Below the pieces are notes generated by a model. It was not told where the DNA came from and made no database searches. It saw only the letters and a list, made by a program, of their open reading frames with translations. 64,000 nt of DNA from Oopsacas minuta (taxonomy: Eukaryota > Porifera > Hexactinellida > Lyssacinosida > Leucopsacidae), in NCBI GenBank assembly GCA_024704765.1, contig JAKMXF010000033.1:868001-932000 (forward strand), given 5' to 3'. Positions 23,298 through 32,990 of the stretch are shown here, piece after piece (within the stretch, counting starts at the first letter, position 1; each line of letters starts with the position of its first letter). Position numbers and translations under genes: made by a program.

Positions 23298-26270
23298 ATG
23301 GCATTTGTAAATGGAGACGCAGTAGTTAGCGATGAATGGAAGAAAGTTCAAGAAAAAACATTCACAAGATGGTGCAATGAACAACTTAAACTCAATGACA
23401 GAAATATTGAAAACCTGGGCCAAGGTTTTGCGGATGGAATTAATCTAATACAGCTGATTGAAATTATCTCTCAGAAAAAAATCAAGAGATATAATAAGAA
23501 TGCAAAGTTAAGAGCTCAGAAATTGGAGAATGTTCAGCAAACTTTGGATCTTATCATGCGCGAGAAAGTTAAACTAGTCAACATACGAAGCTCAGACATA
23601 GTGGATGGGAATATCAAGCTCATTCTAGGTCTCGTTTGGACGCTGATCTTGCATTACCAGATCAGTCTCGGATTCAAAGATAATTCCGGGCTCACTCCCA
23701 AACAGGCTCTCCTCAAATGGCTGCAAGAGAAACTGAAACACCGACCAGTCGGGCCGCCAAAGAATCTAACAAGCGATTGGAAGGACGGTTTGCGATTAGC
23801 AGCACTCTGTGATGAAATAGCTCCGGGGTTAACACCGGATGCAGATTCTCTGAATCCTTCTGATGCAGTTACTAACGTAACCGAGGCCATTGAGCAAGCA
23901 TACGAATATCTGGATGTACCTAAACTAATGAACCCGGAGGATATCGCTAGTCCTAATATTGATGAGAAGTCCATGATGACTTATCTATCTGAGTTCATTG
24001 AAGCGAAGCTAAACAAGCCGTTACCAGTGTTAGATGGGGTCAATGTGAATGGACCAGGTGTAGAGTCCCAAGATTTGAAGTCTGGACAGCCGACTAACTT
24101 CACAATAGACGCACGAGCTGCGTCTACAACTCGTAATCCTCGTGTTAAGGTAATCAATACTGAGGATAAATCTCTTCCAGTTATGATTGAGAAGACAGCA
24201 GATGGGACTTATACATGTCAGTACACACCCAATGAAACTGGAGAACATCAAGTTCATGTGACATTAGGCTATCCAGTGGCAGGCTCACCCTTCTGTACAT
24301 TCGTAGACACTGGGTCAGATGCTGGCTTAAGCAAAATCAGAGTGTATGGAGAGGGAGTAGAGAGCAACCAACTCGAATCTCACAAACCAACATCTTTCAC
24401 GATAGACACACAGGAGCTAGAGGGTGACGTGAGCATCACCATACAGGGTCCAGACGGTGTACTGACAGAAGAAGATATTGAAGTAAGACGTAATGACCAA
24501 GAACAGACAGAAGTAGACTATACGCCAAGCTATCCAGGGAACTACAACATAGAAGTTTTGTTTGATAATCAGCAAGTACCAAATTCTCCATTCACAGTAC
24601 AAGTGAATCCTATCAAGGAAGCTGATGCTTCAAAGGTTAGGGTAACAGGAGAAGGAATTGCTAAGGGAAAGGTAGGAGACCCTTTGGAGTTTAGTATCGA
24701 CACGAGGGCTGCAGGAATTGGAAGTCTAGACATGTCGCTGGAAGGACCATCTAAATGTGAAGCAAAATACAATGATAACGGAAATGGTACTTGTAAAGTA
24801 GTGTATACCCCTCTGTTACCAGGAGAATATAAGATAGCATTGAAGTTCAATGATACACAGGTTACTAATAGTCCATTCAATGTTAAGGTATTCGATCCAT
24901 CAAAAGTAATAGCCTCAGGTCCTGGTATTGACGGGGTAGGAATTAGGGTAAACCAACCAGCTGATGTATTCCTTGACACAACTAATGCTGGAGAAGGAGA
25001 ATTCCAGTGTTGTGTTAAAGGACCTGATGAAGAGAGTGAATTCAAAGTAAATCCAAATGGACACGATAATACGCTACAAGGCTCGTACGTTCCTAACAAA
25101 CCATCCGAGTATAATGTGTCAGTTAAAATGGAAGGATACGAAATTCCTCATTCTCCTTTTAAGGTAGTTATAAGCGACTCCCTCAAGCTAAGCGGTCCAG
25201 CTATCCAATACGCGTACGTAGACCAACCTACACACGTGGATGTGGATACATCTAATTCTGGAAACAGGACCCTCTCTGCTGAACTCGTGGATCCCAAAGG
25301 TAAAAAAATCCCTACTAAGATCTCAGCTACAAGCGAAACATCTCAGGAAGTAGAATTTACACCTAGAGTCGGAGGACACCATAATCTAAACTTCATGTAC
25401 GGTGGCTCTCCTCTACCTTATGACATTAGAGTACTGGATCTTAACAAGGTTAAGGCTTATGGACCAGGCTTAGCAAACAAAGGAAATGTTGTTAATGAAG
25501 ATACTGTATTCACAGTTGAAACTGGAGGTCTCATGTCAGAGGACTTGACTATAGTCATTAAAAACAAATCGTCAGATGAGGAGGTAGCTCCAGAAATAAA
25601 GAAAACCGGAGAAGATAAGTTTGAAATTGCATACAAGCCTACTAAAGCTGACCTTCATAACGTAGGTATCCGTCTCGTAGGGGTTGAAGTGTGTGAGAGT
25701 CCGTATGAGGTTGCTATCTGTGATCCATTAGCTATTAAAGCATATGGACCAGGATTAGAAAAAGGCATCGAGAAAACCCCAACCGAGTTCTTCGTCGAAT
25801 TATGTGAAGGTGGCGAGGGATCTCTAGCAGTAGCAATAGAGGGACCAGAAGAAACAGACTTGACAATTGAACGAGAGACCGATAGCTTATACAAGTTCAG
25901 TTATACACCAGAAAGAGCTGGGGTATATGACGTCAACATAACATTCTGTGACAAACCGATTAAGCAATCTCCTTTTGTGGTGCGTGTGAGTCGAGGGCCA
26001 CCAGATGCTTCAAAGTGTATCCCACAAGACATCAATGAAACAGGCTTCTTCATGATTGATGCAAAGAATGCTGGAGGCAGTGGATTGCTGGAAGTAGGAG
26101 TCTCTGGGAACAATTATCCTTGTGACTTTGTATCTGTCAAACACAATGGCGACTATACATTCAATATTAACTATGCACAGCCAGAACCTGGTGAGACAAC
26201 CATCAGTGTGAAATGGCATGGAGAACATATCAAAGGAAGTCCTTTTAACATCATTACTGAAGCCAACTGA
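23298..26270 (+). CDS. FLN: filamin, two CH domains and eight Ig repeats
   Basis: An intronless 990-residue actin cross-linker. A tandem calponin-homology actin-binding domain occupies about residues 12-240 (EKTFTRWCNEQL; GLVWTLILHYQI; ALLKWLQEKL). Eight filamin-type immunoglobulin repeats follow from about 243 to the end. Each has the F.(I/V)DT..AG and SPF.V signature (NSPFTVQV, NSPFNVKV, HSPFKVVI, QSPFVVRV, GSPFNI). Vertebrate filamins have 24 repeats; Dictyostelium gelation factor has six. This is a short form, more like invertebrate and protist filamins. The last repeat is the expected dimerisation repeat. A TATA box lies 76 bp upstream of the ATG and an AATAAA lies at 26598-26603. It is divergent from the IQANK1-like gene. 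Confidence 0.95.
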   Translation: MAFVNGDAVVSDEWKKVQEKTFTRWCNEQLKLNDRNIENLGQGFADGINLIQLIEIISQKKIKRYNKNAKLRAQKLENVQQTLDLIMREKVKLVNIRSSDIVDGNIKLILGLVWTLILHYQISLGFKDNSGLTPKQALLKWLQEKLKHRPVGPPKNLTSDWKDGLRLAALCDEIAPGLTPDADSLNPSDAVTNVTEAIEQAYEYLDVPKLMNPEDIASPNIDEKSMMTYLSEFIEAKLNKPLPVLDGVNVNGPGVESQDLKSGQPTNFTIDARAASTTRNPRVKVINTEDKSLPVMIEKTADGTYTCQYTPNETGEHQVHVTLGYPVAGSPFCTFVDTGSDAGLSKIRVYGEGVESNQLESHKPTSFTIDTQELEGDVSITIQGPDGVLTEEDIEVRRNDQEQTEVDYTPSYPGNYNIEVLFDNQQVPNSPFTVQVNPIKEADASKVRVTGEGIAKGKVGDPLEFSIDTRAAGIGSLDMSLEGPSKCEAKYNDNGNGTCKVVYTPLLPGEYKIALKFNDTQVTNSPFNVKVFDPSKVIASGPGIDGVGIRVNQPADVFLDTTNAGEGEFQCCVKGPDEESEFKVNPNGHDNTLQGSYVPNKPSEYNVSVKMEGYEIPHSPFKVVISDSLKLSGPAIQYAYVDQPTHVDVDTSNSGNRTLSAELVDPKGKKIPTKISATSETSQEVEFTPRVGGHHNLNFMYGGSPLPYDIRVLDLNKVKAYGPGLANKGNVVNEDTVFTVETGGLMSEDLTIVIKNKSSDEEVAPEIKKTGEDKFEIAYKPTKADLHNVGIRLVGVEVCESPYEVAICDPLAIKAYGPGLEKGIEKTPTEFFVELCEGGEGSLAVAIEGPEETDLTIERETDSLYKFSYTPERAGVYDVNITFCDKPIKQSPFVVRVSRGPPDASKCIPQDINETGFFMIDAKNAGGSGLLEVGVSGNNYPCDFVSVKHNGDYTFNINYAQPEPGETTISVKWHGEHIKGSPFNIITEAN

Positions 26271-27324
26271 TAGAGTTCAACAACCAAATATACATGTAGG
26301 AATAATGTATAGCTGTGCTTAAAATGTTTGTGTTGTGTTGTGTTAATTAGTTTGTTAGATATAGACTGGCATTTTGTTAGAATGATTATTTAATAGTCAT
26401 TTGAAGATTATTGTATGCAAAGATATTTGAACTTGGACAATTTTACAATTTGGTGTAAATTTGTTCAACAGAATATGGTCGACGTTTCTGATAAAAAGCA
26501 TCTCTTCACTTCCCGGACTCTGAATAGTAATTTCCCTACTCTTACAATGCAGATTTATTTCAAGTAAAAAGCAAATACGTACAATAGTATGGAACTAAAT
26601 AAAGTTGAAAGCAAACCTTCCTACATACGTGATGTAATAAAATCGCATTCAACAATTTTTGTATGGGAAGAAATACAAAATACACTATGTAGCAAATTGA
26701 TTTATGGTATGTCGACTTCAATCTCCGGGTAAGTAATTGTTAAGTTACATAACACATTTTGTATAATAGGTAATATGTTCAGAGCAAAGTATGAATATTT
26801 TTCAATAGTAAAATATTCCTACTAGGCGCAGCGCTAAGTAGAAATTAATGCATAGTGAAATATAAATGGGTTCATTACAGGATCTGATTTAAATCTGGCC
26901 CTGGTTTATTGTCGAAATATCTTAGAAATTTATCCCATTAATATTTACAATGCAATTTAACTCCTACTTTGCGCATTACAAGTGTATTAAATTATTGTTT
27001 GTATTTTTGTTGTTATACGTAATTCTACTAAATTGTCCTATTTAGTCAGGGTTACTTATTGTGAACCTTCACAGAAAAACATAAATAAGGATTCTTATAA
27101 CATGTATAGTCTATATTCGTATCTATCAAGTTGAACTACTTCAATAAATCAGTGTTGCATCTGTCCATGTAAGGAGATACATAAGTAAATTGTATAGTTT
27201 AACCCATGTAGACAATCTACTTATACAAAGATGAACTATGTAATAATTATATATTTTCTAATTTAGCAATAACAATATCAATAAGGTAAGTACTAATTGT
27301 AAAGCAATGATTGATTTGTTATTA
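26271..27324. other. filamin 3' flank, no gene
   Basis: Contains the probable filamin poly(A) signal AATAAA at 26598-26603. Nothing else is recognised. Confidence 0.6.
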
Positions 27325-27904
27325 CAGTAGAACTCGGATAGACGGACCTGAATATTGAGAATTTTTGTAACCGCTCCTATCCCGTTAATTTGGTTAAGAA
27401 TAGGCTAAACTTGTCTTGTTTGTCATAGTTGTTATATGTGAATGCATTTCAACCCCAGTAAAAGGGCCAAATTTGAGAAATCTGGTAGTATGAAACTGCA
27501 AAAAATATTCGACCTCGCTTCCTTATTCGGGATTATCTCCAAAGAATCTAACCAGGAGAAAGAGAATCGTAATAGCTTTCTTCTGACCCTATCTCCAGCC
27601 CTGTAGCTACTAAACTGACTAAACTGACGCAGTTACGAACGTTTCATCAACAATATTACGAAAATACTTCACTTTACCAAGCTTAAACCAGCTTTGGTGC
27701 TACAGGGTTGCTGGAAGAAATCCCCGACGATTCTCTTTCACCCTGTTATGTTTAAAGGCCCATTTGGATCGGCTTTTTGGAGATAATCCCCGATTAAGAC
27801 GTATTATGTCCTATATCCCAAAATATAGTAATAATACATTGTAATAGTATACCTAGTACTAATTTTTGTTCCCTGAGGGGGTACGTCTTATCCTAGTTCT
27901 ACTG
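27325..27904. mobile_element. CAGT-ended pogo/Tigger-type non-autonomous element (580 bp)
   Basis: Left CAGTAGAACTCGGATAGACG and reverse-read right CAGTAGAACTAGGATAAGACG are flanked by TA. The interior has further inverted segments, such as CCCTGTAGC against GCTACAGGG and GGGATTATCTCC against GGAGATAATCCCC. No ORF. Confidence 0.85.
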
Positions 27905-28173
27905 TATGTAGAAAGGAATGTTAAAGTATGTTGTGTAACTGTGATAGCATTCCTACTGATTCTTGGATAGTAGAAATTTCATAGAGATTTTGATATACAT
28001 GGTCCGTGTATACAAGAGTAGTAGACATATCACAGTAGTAACAGTGCCTATACTATCATATTTTGGATTGGTAGTTGAATTTGTTGGCATTATTGAGTAT
28101 CTATGCACTAAAAGTTTATGATTACTCTCTTCATGTAAATAAATTATATTCAGCACAGAATAGATTCTAAGAT

Positions 28174-29505
28174 ATGGCAACTAAGCAAACACCACCACCA
28201 CCAATGACCCCCAAACCAAAATATAAACTACTACTATCTCCCGAGATTGGAAGAAATTTGTGTAGAGTCAAAGACTCGGAAGTAAATAGTACCCAAGACA
28301 TGTTGACATGGACCCAGTCATATCATGACTCTAAGATCACAGGAGTAAGTCGAAACGGATCAAATACCCTCAACAGGCCAGGGATTCAAGGATACGGAGA
28401 GGAATATCGAGGTTATAGGAGAGATATTCTAATTGAGGATTTGTCAGACAGAATGAATGTCTTTTTGGTCTGTAACCGTTGTAAGGGGATCATGAGAGAC
28501 GCTTGTATGTCAACTGACGGGGAACAATTTTGTGAGTGTTGTAGAAAACAAGAATCATTATACTCGGAACAGTATGAACAGACTATCCCGAATGCACACG
28601 TGAGGAACACAGTCCTGTCACTTAAGTGCTCGTGTCCCTTGTTCGAACGGGGTTGTAAATGGCTAGGAATACTAGAAAAATGTGAGAACCATCTTGATCT
28701 GTGTAGTCATGTTTATGAGAAATGCAAACTAGGATGTGGTATAGTGTTACAGCGTCATAAACTAAAAAGACATGTCTGTGAAAAACGCAAATTTCGTGAA
28801 ACTCCTTGTCAGACAGATTTCAAAGTTAGTGATATGCCTCAGGAAGAATGTCCAAAAATGGCACTGACATGTGAACTGGGATGTGGCATGCTAATTTGTT
28901 GGGAGGATATGGCACGACACCTAAAGGAGGAATGTGAAGTAGGACTAATTAAGAGGAAAGAACTCAATCAACATTTGGAAGGGAAGAGAACTGAACACAC
29001 AGATTTGAAACTCAGTGCTATGGAAGATAATGTTATGCAAAAGAGTGAACTGATTGTTAAACAGAATGAAATGATTGAACAAATGTCTCAACAATTTATA
29101 TCACTATGTTCCATCACCAACACTTCAAATTTCGAATGGAGAATTGAAAACGTTCAAGGTATTGTATCAGGGGACTTACCACCATGTTCTCAACAATTTC
29201 AAGTTGCTGGTTTCGATTTCAATTTGAATTTTGTAAACAATGCTATGATAAATATTCACTTCCCGAACCAGGAAATTAGAAAACTAGACTGGCCCTTTAA
29301 AGCGAAATTTAATATTCGTTTGATTTGTCATACTGATCTAGATGCGACTTTGCAATATGAAAGTAGAATAATTGAAATAAAACAGAAAGAATGTATTAAA
29401 TTTGGGTACTACAGTGCTGCTGTTATTCAAATCGATGCTGAATATGCAACTGATGAGCATTTTATCAGAGATGGGGGAATTGATTTTGAAATATTTGTAA
29501 TTTAG
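28174..29505 (+). CDS. TRAF-like zinc-finger protein, copy 1
   Basis: An intronless 443-residue protein with TRAF layout. A degenerate RING-like module lies at about 100-127 (CNRCKGIMRDAC...GEQFCECC). TRAF-type zinc fingers follow (about 155-265; CPLFERGCKWLG, CKLGCGIVLQRHKLKRH). Next come a short coiled coil around 275-315 and a C-terminal segment starting FEWRIENV that resembles a reduced MATH/TRAF-C fold. TRAF proteins are receptor adaptors and often ubiquitin ligases in immune and stress signalling. It is about 45% alike by eye to its neighbour at 30278, so the two are tandem duplicates. Compared with the neighbour it lacks some zinc fingers. An AATAAA lies at 29574-29579. The RING is missing typical ligands, so ligase activity is uncertain. 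Confidence 0.85.
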   Translation: MATKQTPPPPMTPKPKYKLLLSPEIGRNLCRVKDSEVNSTQDMLTWTQSYHDSKITGVSRNGSNTLNRPGIQGYGEEYRGYRRDILIEDLSDRMNVFLVCNRCKGIMRDACMSTDGEQFCECCRKQESLYSEQYEQTIPNAHVRNTVLSLKCSCPLFERGCKWLGILEKCENHLDLCSHVYEKCKLGCGIVLQRHKLKRHVCEKRKFRETPCQTDFKVSDMPQEECPKMALTCELGCGMLICWEDMARHLKEECEVGLIKRKELNQHLEGKRTEHTDLKLSAMEDNVMQKSELIVKQNEMIEQMSQQFISLCSITNTSNFEWRIENVQGIVSGDLPPCSQQFQVAGFDFNLNFVNNAMINIHFPNQEIRKLDWPFKAKFNIRLICHTDLDATLQYESRIIEIKQKECIKFGYYSAAVIQIDAEYATDEHFIRDGGIDFEIFVI

Positions 29506-29559
29506 TTGTTAATACTGAATTATTACTACACATATAAATCATTTTTGTAATTGTGATCT

Positions 29560-30027
29560 ATATTATTAAATTCAATAAATTGCTATTTTTGTCTGTCTGA
29601 ATCAGATTTCACACTTCAAACAAATCATATGTAAATTTAATTGTTATTCTTTTGAATAGTAAGCAAATAGTTGAAATGTTAAAATATAGGTAAAGACTTG
29701 CTCTTAACTGCTACAATGATGTAACAAAGTATGCTGAACCCGAATTTCGCATTTTCAATTTTCTTATATGGAACTTTATTGTTGTTTTTATGGATACATG
29801 TAGCATAGCAACACAGTGGAAATCGTGTATCGAGGTACAGACATACTCTTAACGGCTGTATAAGGGTATTCGAGTGGCTGAATCCGAATTTCGCATTTCA
29901 AGTTTCTCATCTGATACATTTTGCTATTTTATATTATACTAATTTTGAGGCACCAAGTGCCGAGTTCCATGCAAACACAAAGTGTTTGCCAGCCACGCAG
30001 CGCGACAAGCGAATCGCACTAGTATCA
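29560..30027 (+). repeat. dispersed repeat R1, copy between the TRAF-like genes
   Basis: Internal modules (TTGTTGTTTTTATGGATAC, CTCTTAACGGCTGTA, CTGAATCCGAATTTCGCATT) precede a structured end: GAGGCACCAAGTGCCGAGTT, GCAAACACAAAGTGTTTGC and GCGAATCGC followed by ACTAGT. A hairpin followed by CTAG is how Helitrons typically end, which makes this copy the best hint that R1 is Helitron-derived. The other copies lack the CTAG. Confidence 0.65.
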
Positions 30028-30277
30028 TATTAAGAGAATAAGATATTTAACCATATCATTATTAAGCCAAAACGAGATTTTATCATCTCTACCTAAAGAG
30101 ACAAGAGATTACATCAACTCAAAATAGAGAAATTACGATGTTGCGTTTCATAAGCCTAGAAATATGTATATGAGTAATTAATTCTTTAAATCTAGAAATT
30201 AATACTTAAGATTACTACAATTTTCAGGTACTATCCTCAATATATAACAAGTACGAGCAATGAATTGATTAAAAGAA

Positions 30278-31843
30278 ATGGCAGCTAAATATGTAGAAAA
30301 CCTTGAACCCGAGATAGCTGAATCTTTGTGCCGAGTCAGAAGAAAAGATGGAAAATTGGGCGGTTTTAGGAAAGACATTTTGGTTGAAAATATATCAGAG
30401 ACAGAGATGGCTGCCTTGCTTTGCAACCGTTGCCAAGGAATCTTAAGAATGGCATGTTTTTCAGATAGCGGCGAGCATTTTTGTAAATGCTGTATGAAAT
30501 TTCTGGAACCAACATATACGAACACAAAATTGAGGAAAATAATTTATTCACTCAAAAGCTCGTGTCCTTTATACAATCGAGGCTGTCATCAGCTAGGAAA
30601 ACTAGGAAAATGTGAGAAGCACATGGCTGTATGTGAATATGTTTATGTGCAATGTGAAGTAGCCTGTGAAATAGTGTTACCACGTCATGAGCTCAAAATA
30701 CATATGAGTGAAATTTGTGTACAACGTGATATTCCGTGCGAGTACTGTGATCAATATTTCAACGTGTATGGTATGATTTACCATTTGAATCAGTGTGACA
30801 AGATGCCACTAACATGCGAACAAAGATGTGGCACAGTGGTGTGTCGCGAGAATATGGCACAACACCTAGAAAATTGTTATCTTGTAGAAGAGGAATGTAA
30901 ATTAGGCTGTGGAATAGTGTCACCACGTGATGAGCTTGAAATTCATACGAATCACGAGTGTATACAACGGGAAATAGGATGTGAGCATTGTGGAAAGAAT
31001 TATAAAGTTTGTGACATGCCTAGCCATAATAAAGAGTGCACAAATATGCCACTGCCATGTAAACAAAAATGTGGCTCAATTGTGCATCGCAAGGATATGA
31101 GAGAAAAGTGTCGTGATATGCCTAACCATCTGGTAAAGTATCAAATCGAACCACTAAGATGTGAACAAGGATGTGGCATATTGGTGTGTCTTGAGGATAT
31201 ATCACGACACCTAGATGAGGAATGTGTAGAGAAGAAGGTAGAGTGTCCGTTCATAAAGTACAAGTGTGAAGTAGGACTAATCAAGAGGAAGGAACTCAAT
31301 GTGCATTTGGAGGAGAAAAGGACTGAACACACAGAATTGAAACTCAGTGCTATGGAAGAGATGGTTATGGAACAGGACGAAATGATCAGAAAAATGTCTA
31401 GCCGTTTTACAACACTTTGTTCTATCACCAAAACCACTGAACTTAAATGGAAAATTGAAAATGTAAGAGATATTCTATCCTGCAACAGTTTTTCAACTTC
31501 AACATCTCCAAAATATGAAGTTGCTGGATTCAAATTCAATTTCAATTTATCAAGTTATGCCTCAATCAATATTCTTTTCCCAAGCCAGGAAACATCCAAA
31601 TCTTCACCTGGTAAGCTAAACTGGCCCTTCAAAGCAAAATTTTTATTTCGTATGATTTGCCATAACGACCCAAATGGCATATTGGAATATAGAAGCAATA
31701 TAATTGAAATAAGGCAGGAAGATTGCAGTAAATATGAGTACATTAGTGATCCTATTGCTCAAATAAATGCTGAACATGCAACTAGTATGTACTATATGAT
31801 AGACGGTGGTATTGATCTAGAAATATTTGTAATTTTACAATAA
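30278..31843 (+). CDS. TRAF-like zinc-finger protein, copy 2
   Basis: An intronless 521-residue paralogue of the gene at 28174. An RING-like module lies near 48-75 (CNRCQGILRMAC...GEHFCKCC). A longer array of TRAF-type zinc fingers follows, with recurring CELGCGIV/CEQRCGTVV and CPFIKYKCEVGL blocks to about 350. Then come a short coiled coil (about 355-385) and a MATH-like C-terminus opening LKWKIENV. The product presumably acts as a cytoplasmic adaptor. It shares with copy 1 the block around GLIKRKELN.HLEEKRTEHT, showing recent common origin. A third copy at 32411-36565 is broken. The extra fingers relative to copy 1 suggest internal repeat expansion. Confidence 0.87.
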   Translation: MAAKYVENLEPEIAESLCRVRRKDGKLGGFRKDILVENISETEMAALLCNRCQGILRMACFSDSGEHFCKCCMKFLEPTYTNTKLRKIIYSLKSSCPLYNRGCHQLGKLGKCEKHMAVCEYVYVQCEVACEIVLPRHELKIHMSEICVQRDIPCEYCDQYFNVYGMIYHLNQCDKMPLTCEQRCGTVVCRENMAQHLENCYLVEEECKLGCGIVSPRDELEIHTNHECIQREIGCEHCGKNYKVCDMPSHNKECTNMPLPCKQKCGSIVHRKDMREKCRDMPNHLVKYQIEPLRCEQGCGILVCLEDISRHLDEECVEKKVECPFIKYKCEVGLIKRKELNVHLEEKRTEHTELKLSAMEEMVMEQDEMIRKMSSRFTTLCSITKTTELKWKIENVRDILSCNSFSTSTSPKYEVAGFKFNFNLSSYASINILFPSQETSKSSPGKLNWPFKAKFLFRMICHNDPNGILEYRSNIIEIRQEDCSKYEYISDPIAQINAEHATSMYYMIDGGIDLEIFVILQ

Positions 31844-31935
31844 ACGAATATGTTTACTGGACTATACCATCAAAATATTATTTGTAAATATAAACAATAT
31901 TTTTCTTATTTACTACTATAAAATTAGGCTATATA

Positions 31936-32405
31936 TCTAATCTATATTTTTAAATCTCAATTGTTGTTTGTTTGTTTGTCCGTTGTCAAGGAAGGGATTT
32001 ACGGTATGCAATTTTGAAATTGTAGCACAACTTTGTATTTATCGTGTTTATCAAGGAAGTAAAAGAATTCAATAAAACTTCACTAAAATATATCGAACTT
32101 GCTGAATCCGATTTTCACACTTTTGGATTAATCATATGCAAACTTATTGTTGTTTTTATGAATACAAAGTAAACAAATTAGCAAAATCCCGAAATGTACG
32201 TAGATACTTGCCCTCAACGGCTACAATGGGGGTTGATCTTACAAAGTAATTCAATAATATGTATGCCATATACGTATATTTGTGAATACATTGTTCTAAA
32301 TATATCTATATTATAGGAGCCGTCAATTTGGAGAATAATGGATATATCGAGGCGGAATGCGCCGAGTTCATCGCGAAGCGACGAAACAAAGGCTCGTATA
32401 ATATA
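31936..32405 (+). repeat. dispersed repeat R1, complete-looking copy
   Basis: Starts TCTATATTTTTAAATCTCAA with TTGTTTGTTTGTTTGTCCGT and ends GAGGCGGAATGCGCCGAG, GTTCATCGCGAAGCGACGAA, GGCTCGTATA. It aligns over its length with the copies at 17400 and 53946. Confidence 0.75.
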
Positions 32406-32990
32406 ATAAATGGCAGAAAAGTCGATTGGAGTTTATCCAGAATTATTGATGTACGCAAACAACCACTCGTGCCTGAGATATGAAGGGAATTGTGTCGAGT
32501 TAGAATGTCGGTTGTAAAAGTACCCATGTCTATTCATGCGTAGTAAGGGGAAAGGTTGAACAAAGTCTCAGTCCTCCAAAACAAATCCATGGTGACTTAA
32601 AGATCCCTATTCCGACTCCGAGGGTAAACACTTAATCCGAACCGAATCCCGTAACATTGTCGGGAATCAAAAATGTATTGTAGACAGAGGGGAAATTCTA
32701 GGTTATAAGAGAGATATTTTACTAGAAAATTAGTCACAGAGAGAGAGAGAAAGAAAGAGTGTGTGCATTCTTGCTATGTACCATTGTAAGGGGATCATGA
32801 TAGAAGCTTGAAAATTATGCCTCACTCTATTGAAATTCACTTCCAAATATTATTATCAACCATCAACCTTTGGCATATTATAATAATCAAATATCATTGA
32901 AAAAACAATCATTGGAGGAAGTAGCCATAAATAGCCACTCAAAAATCTCTGCCTACAGGGCATTTATATTTGAAAGTACAAATGGGGATG

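Noticed and set aside
24569-25099. 176-codon minus-strand ORF within filamin
   Set aside because: Antisense to conserved immunoglobulin repeats, with a periodic composition reflecting the sense repeats.
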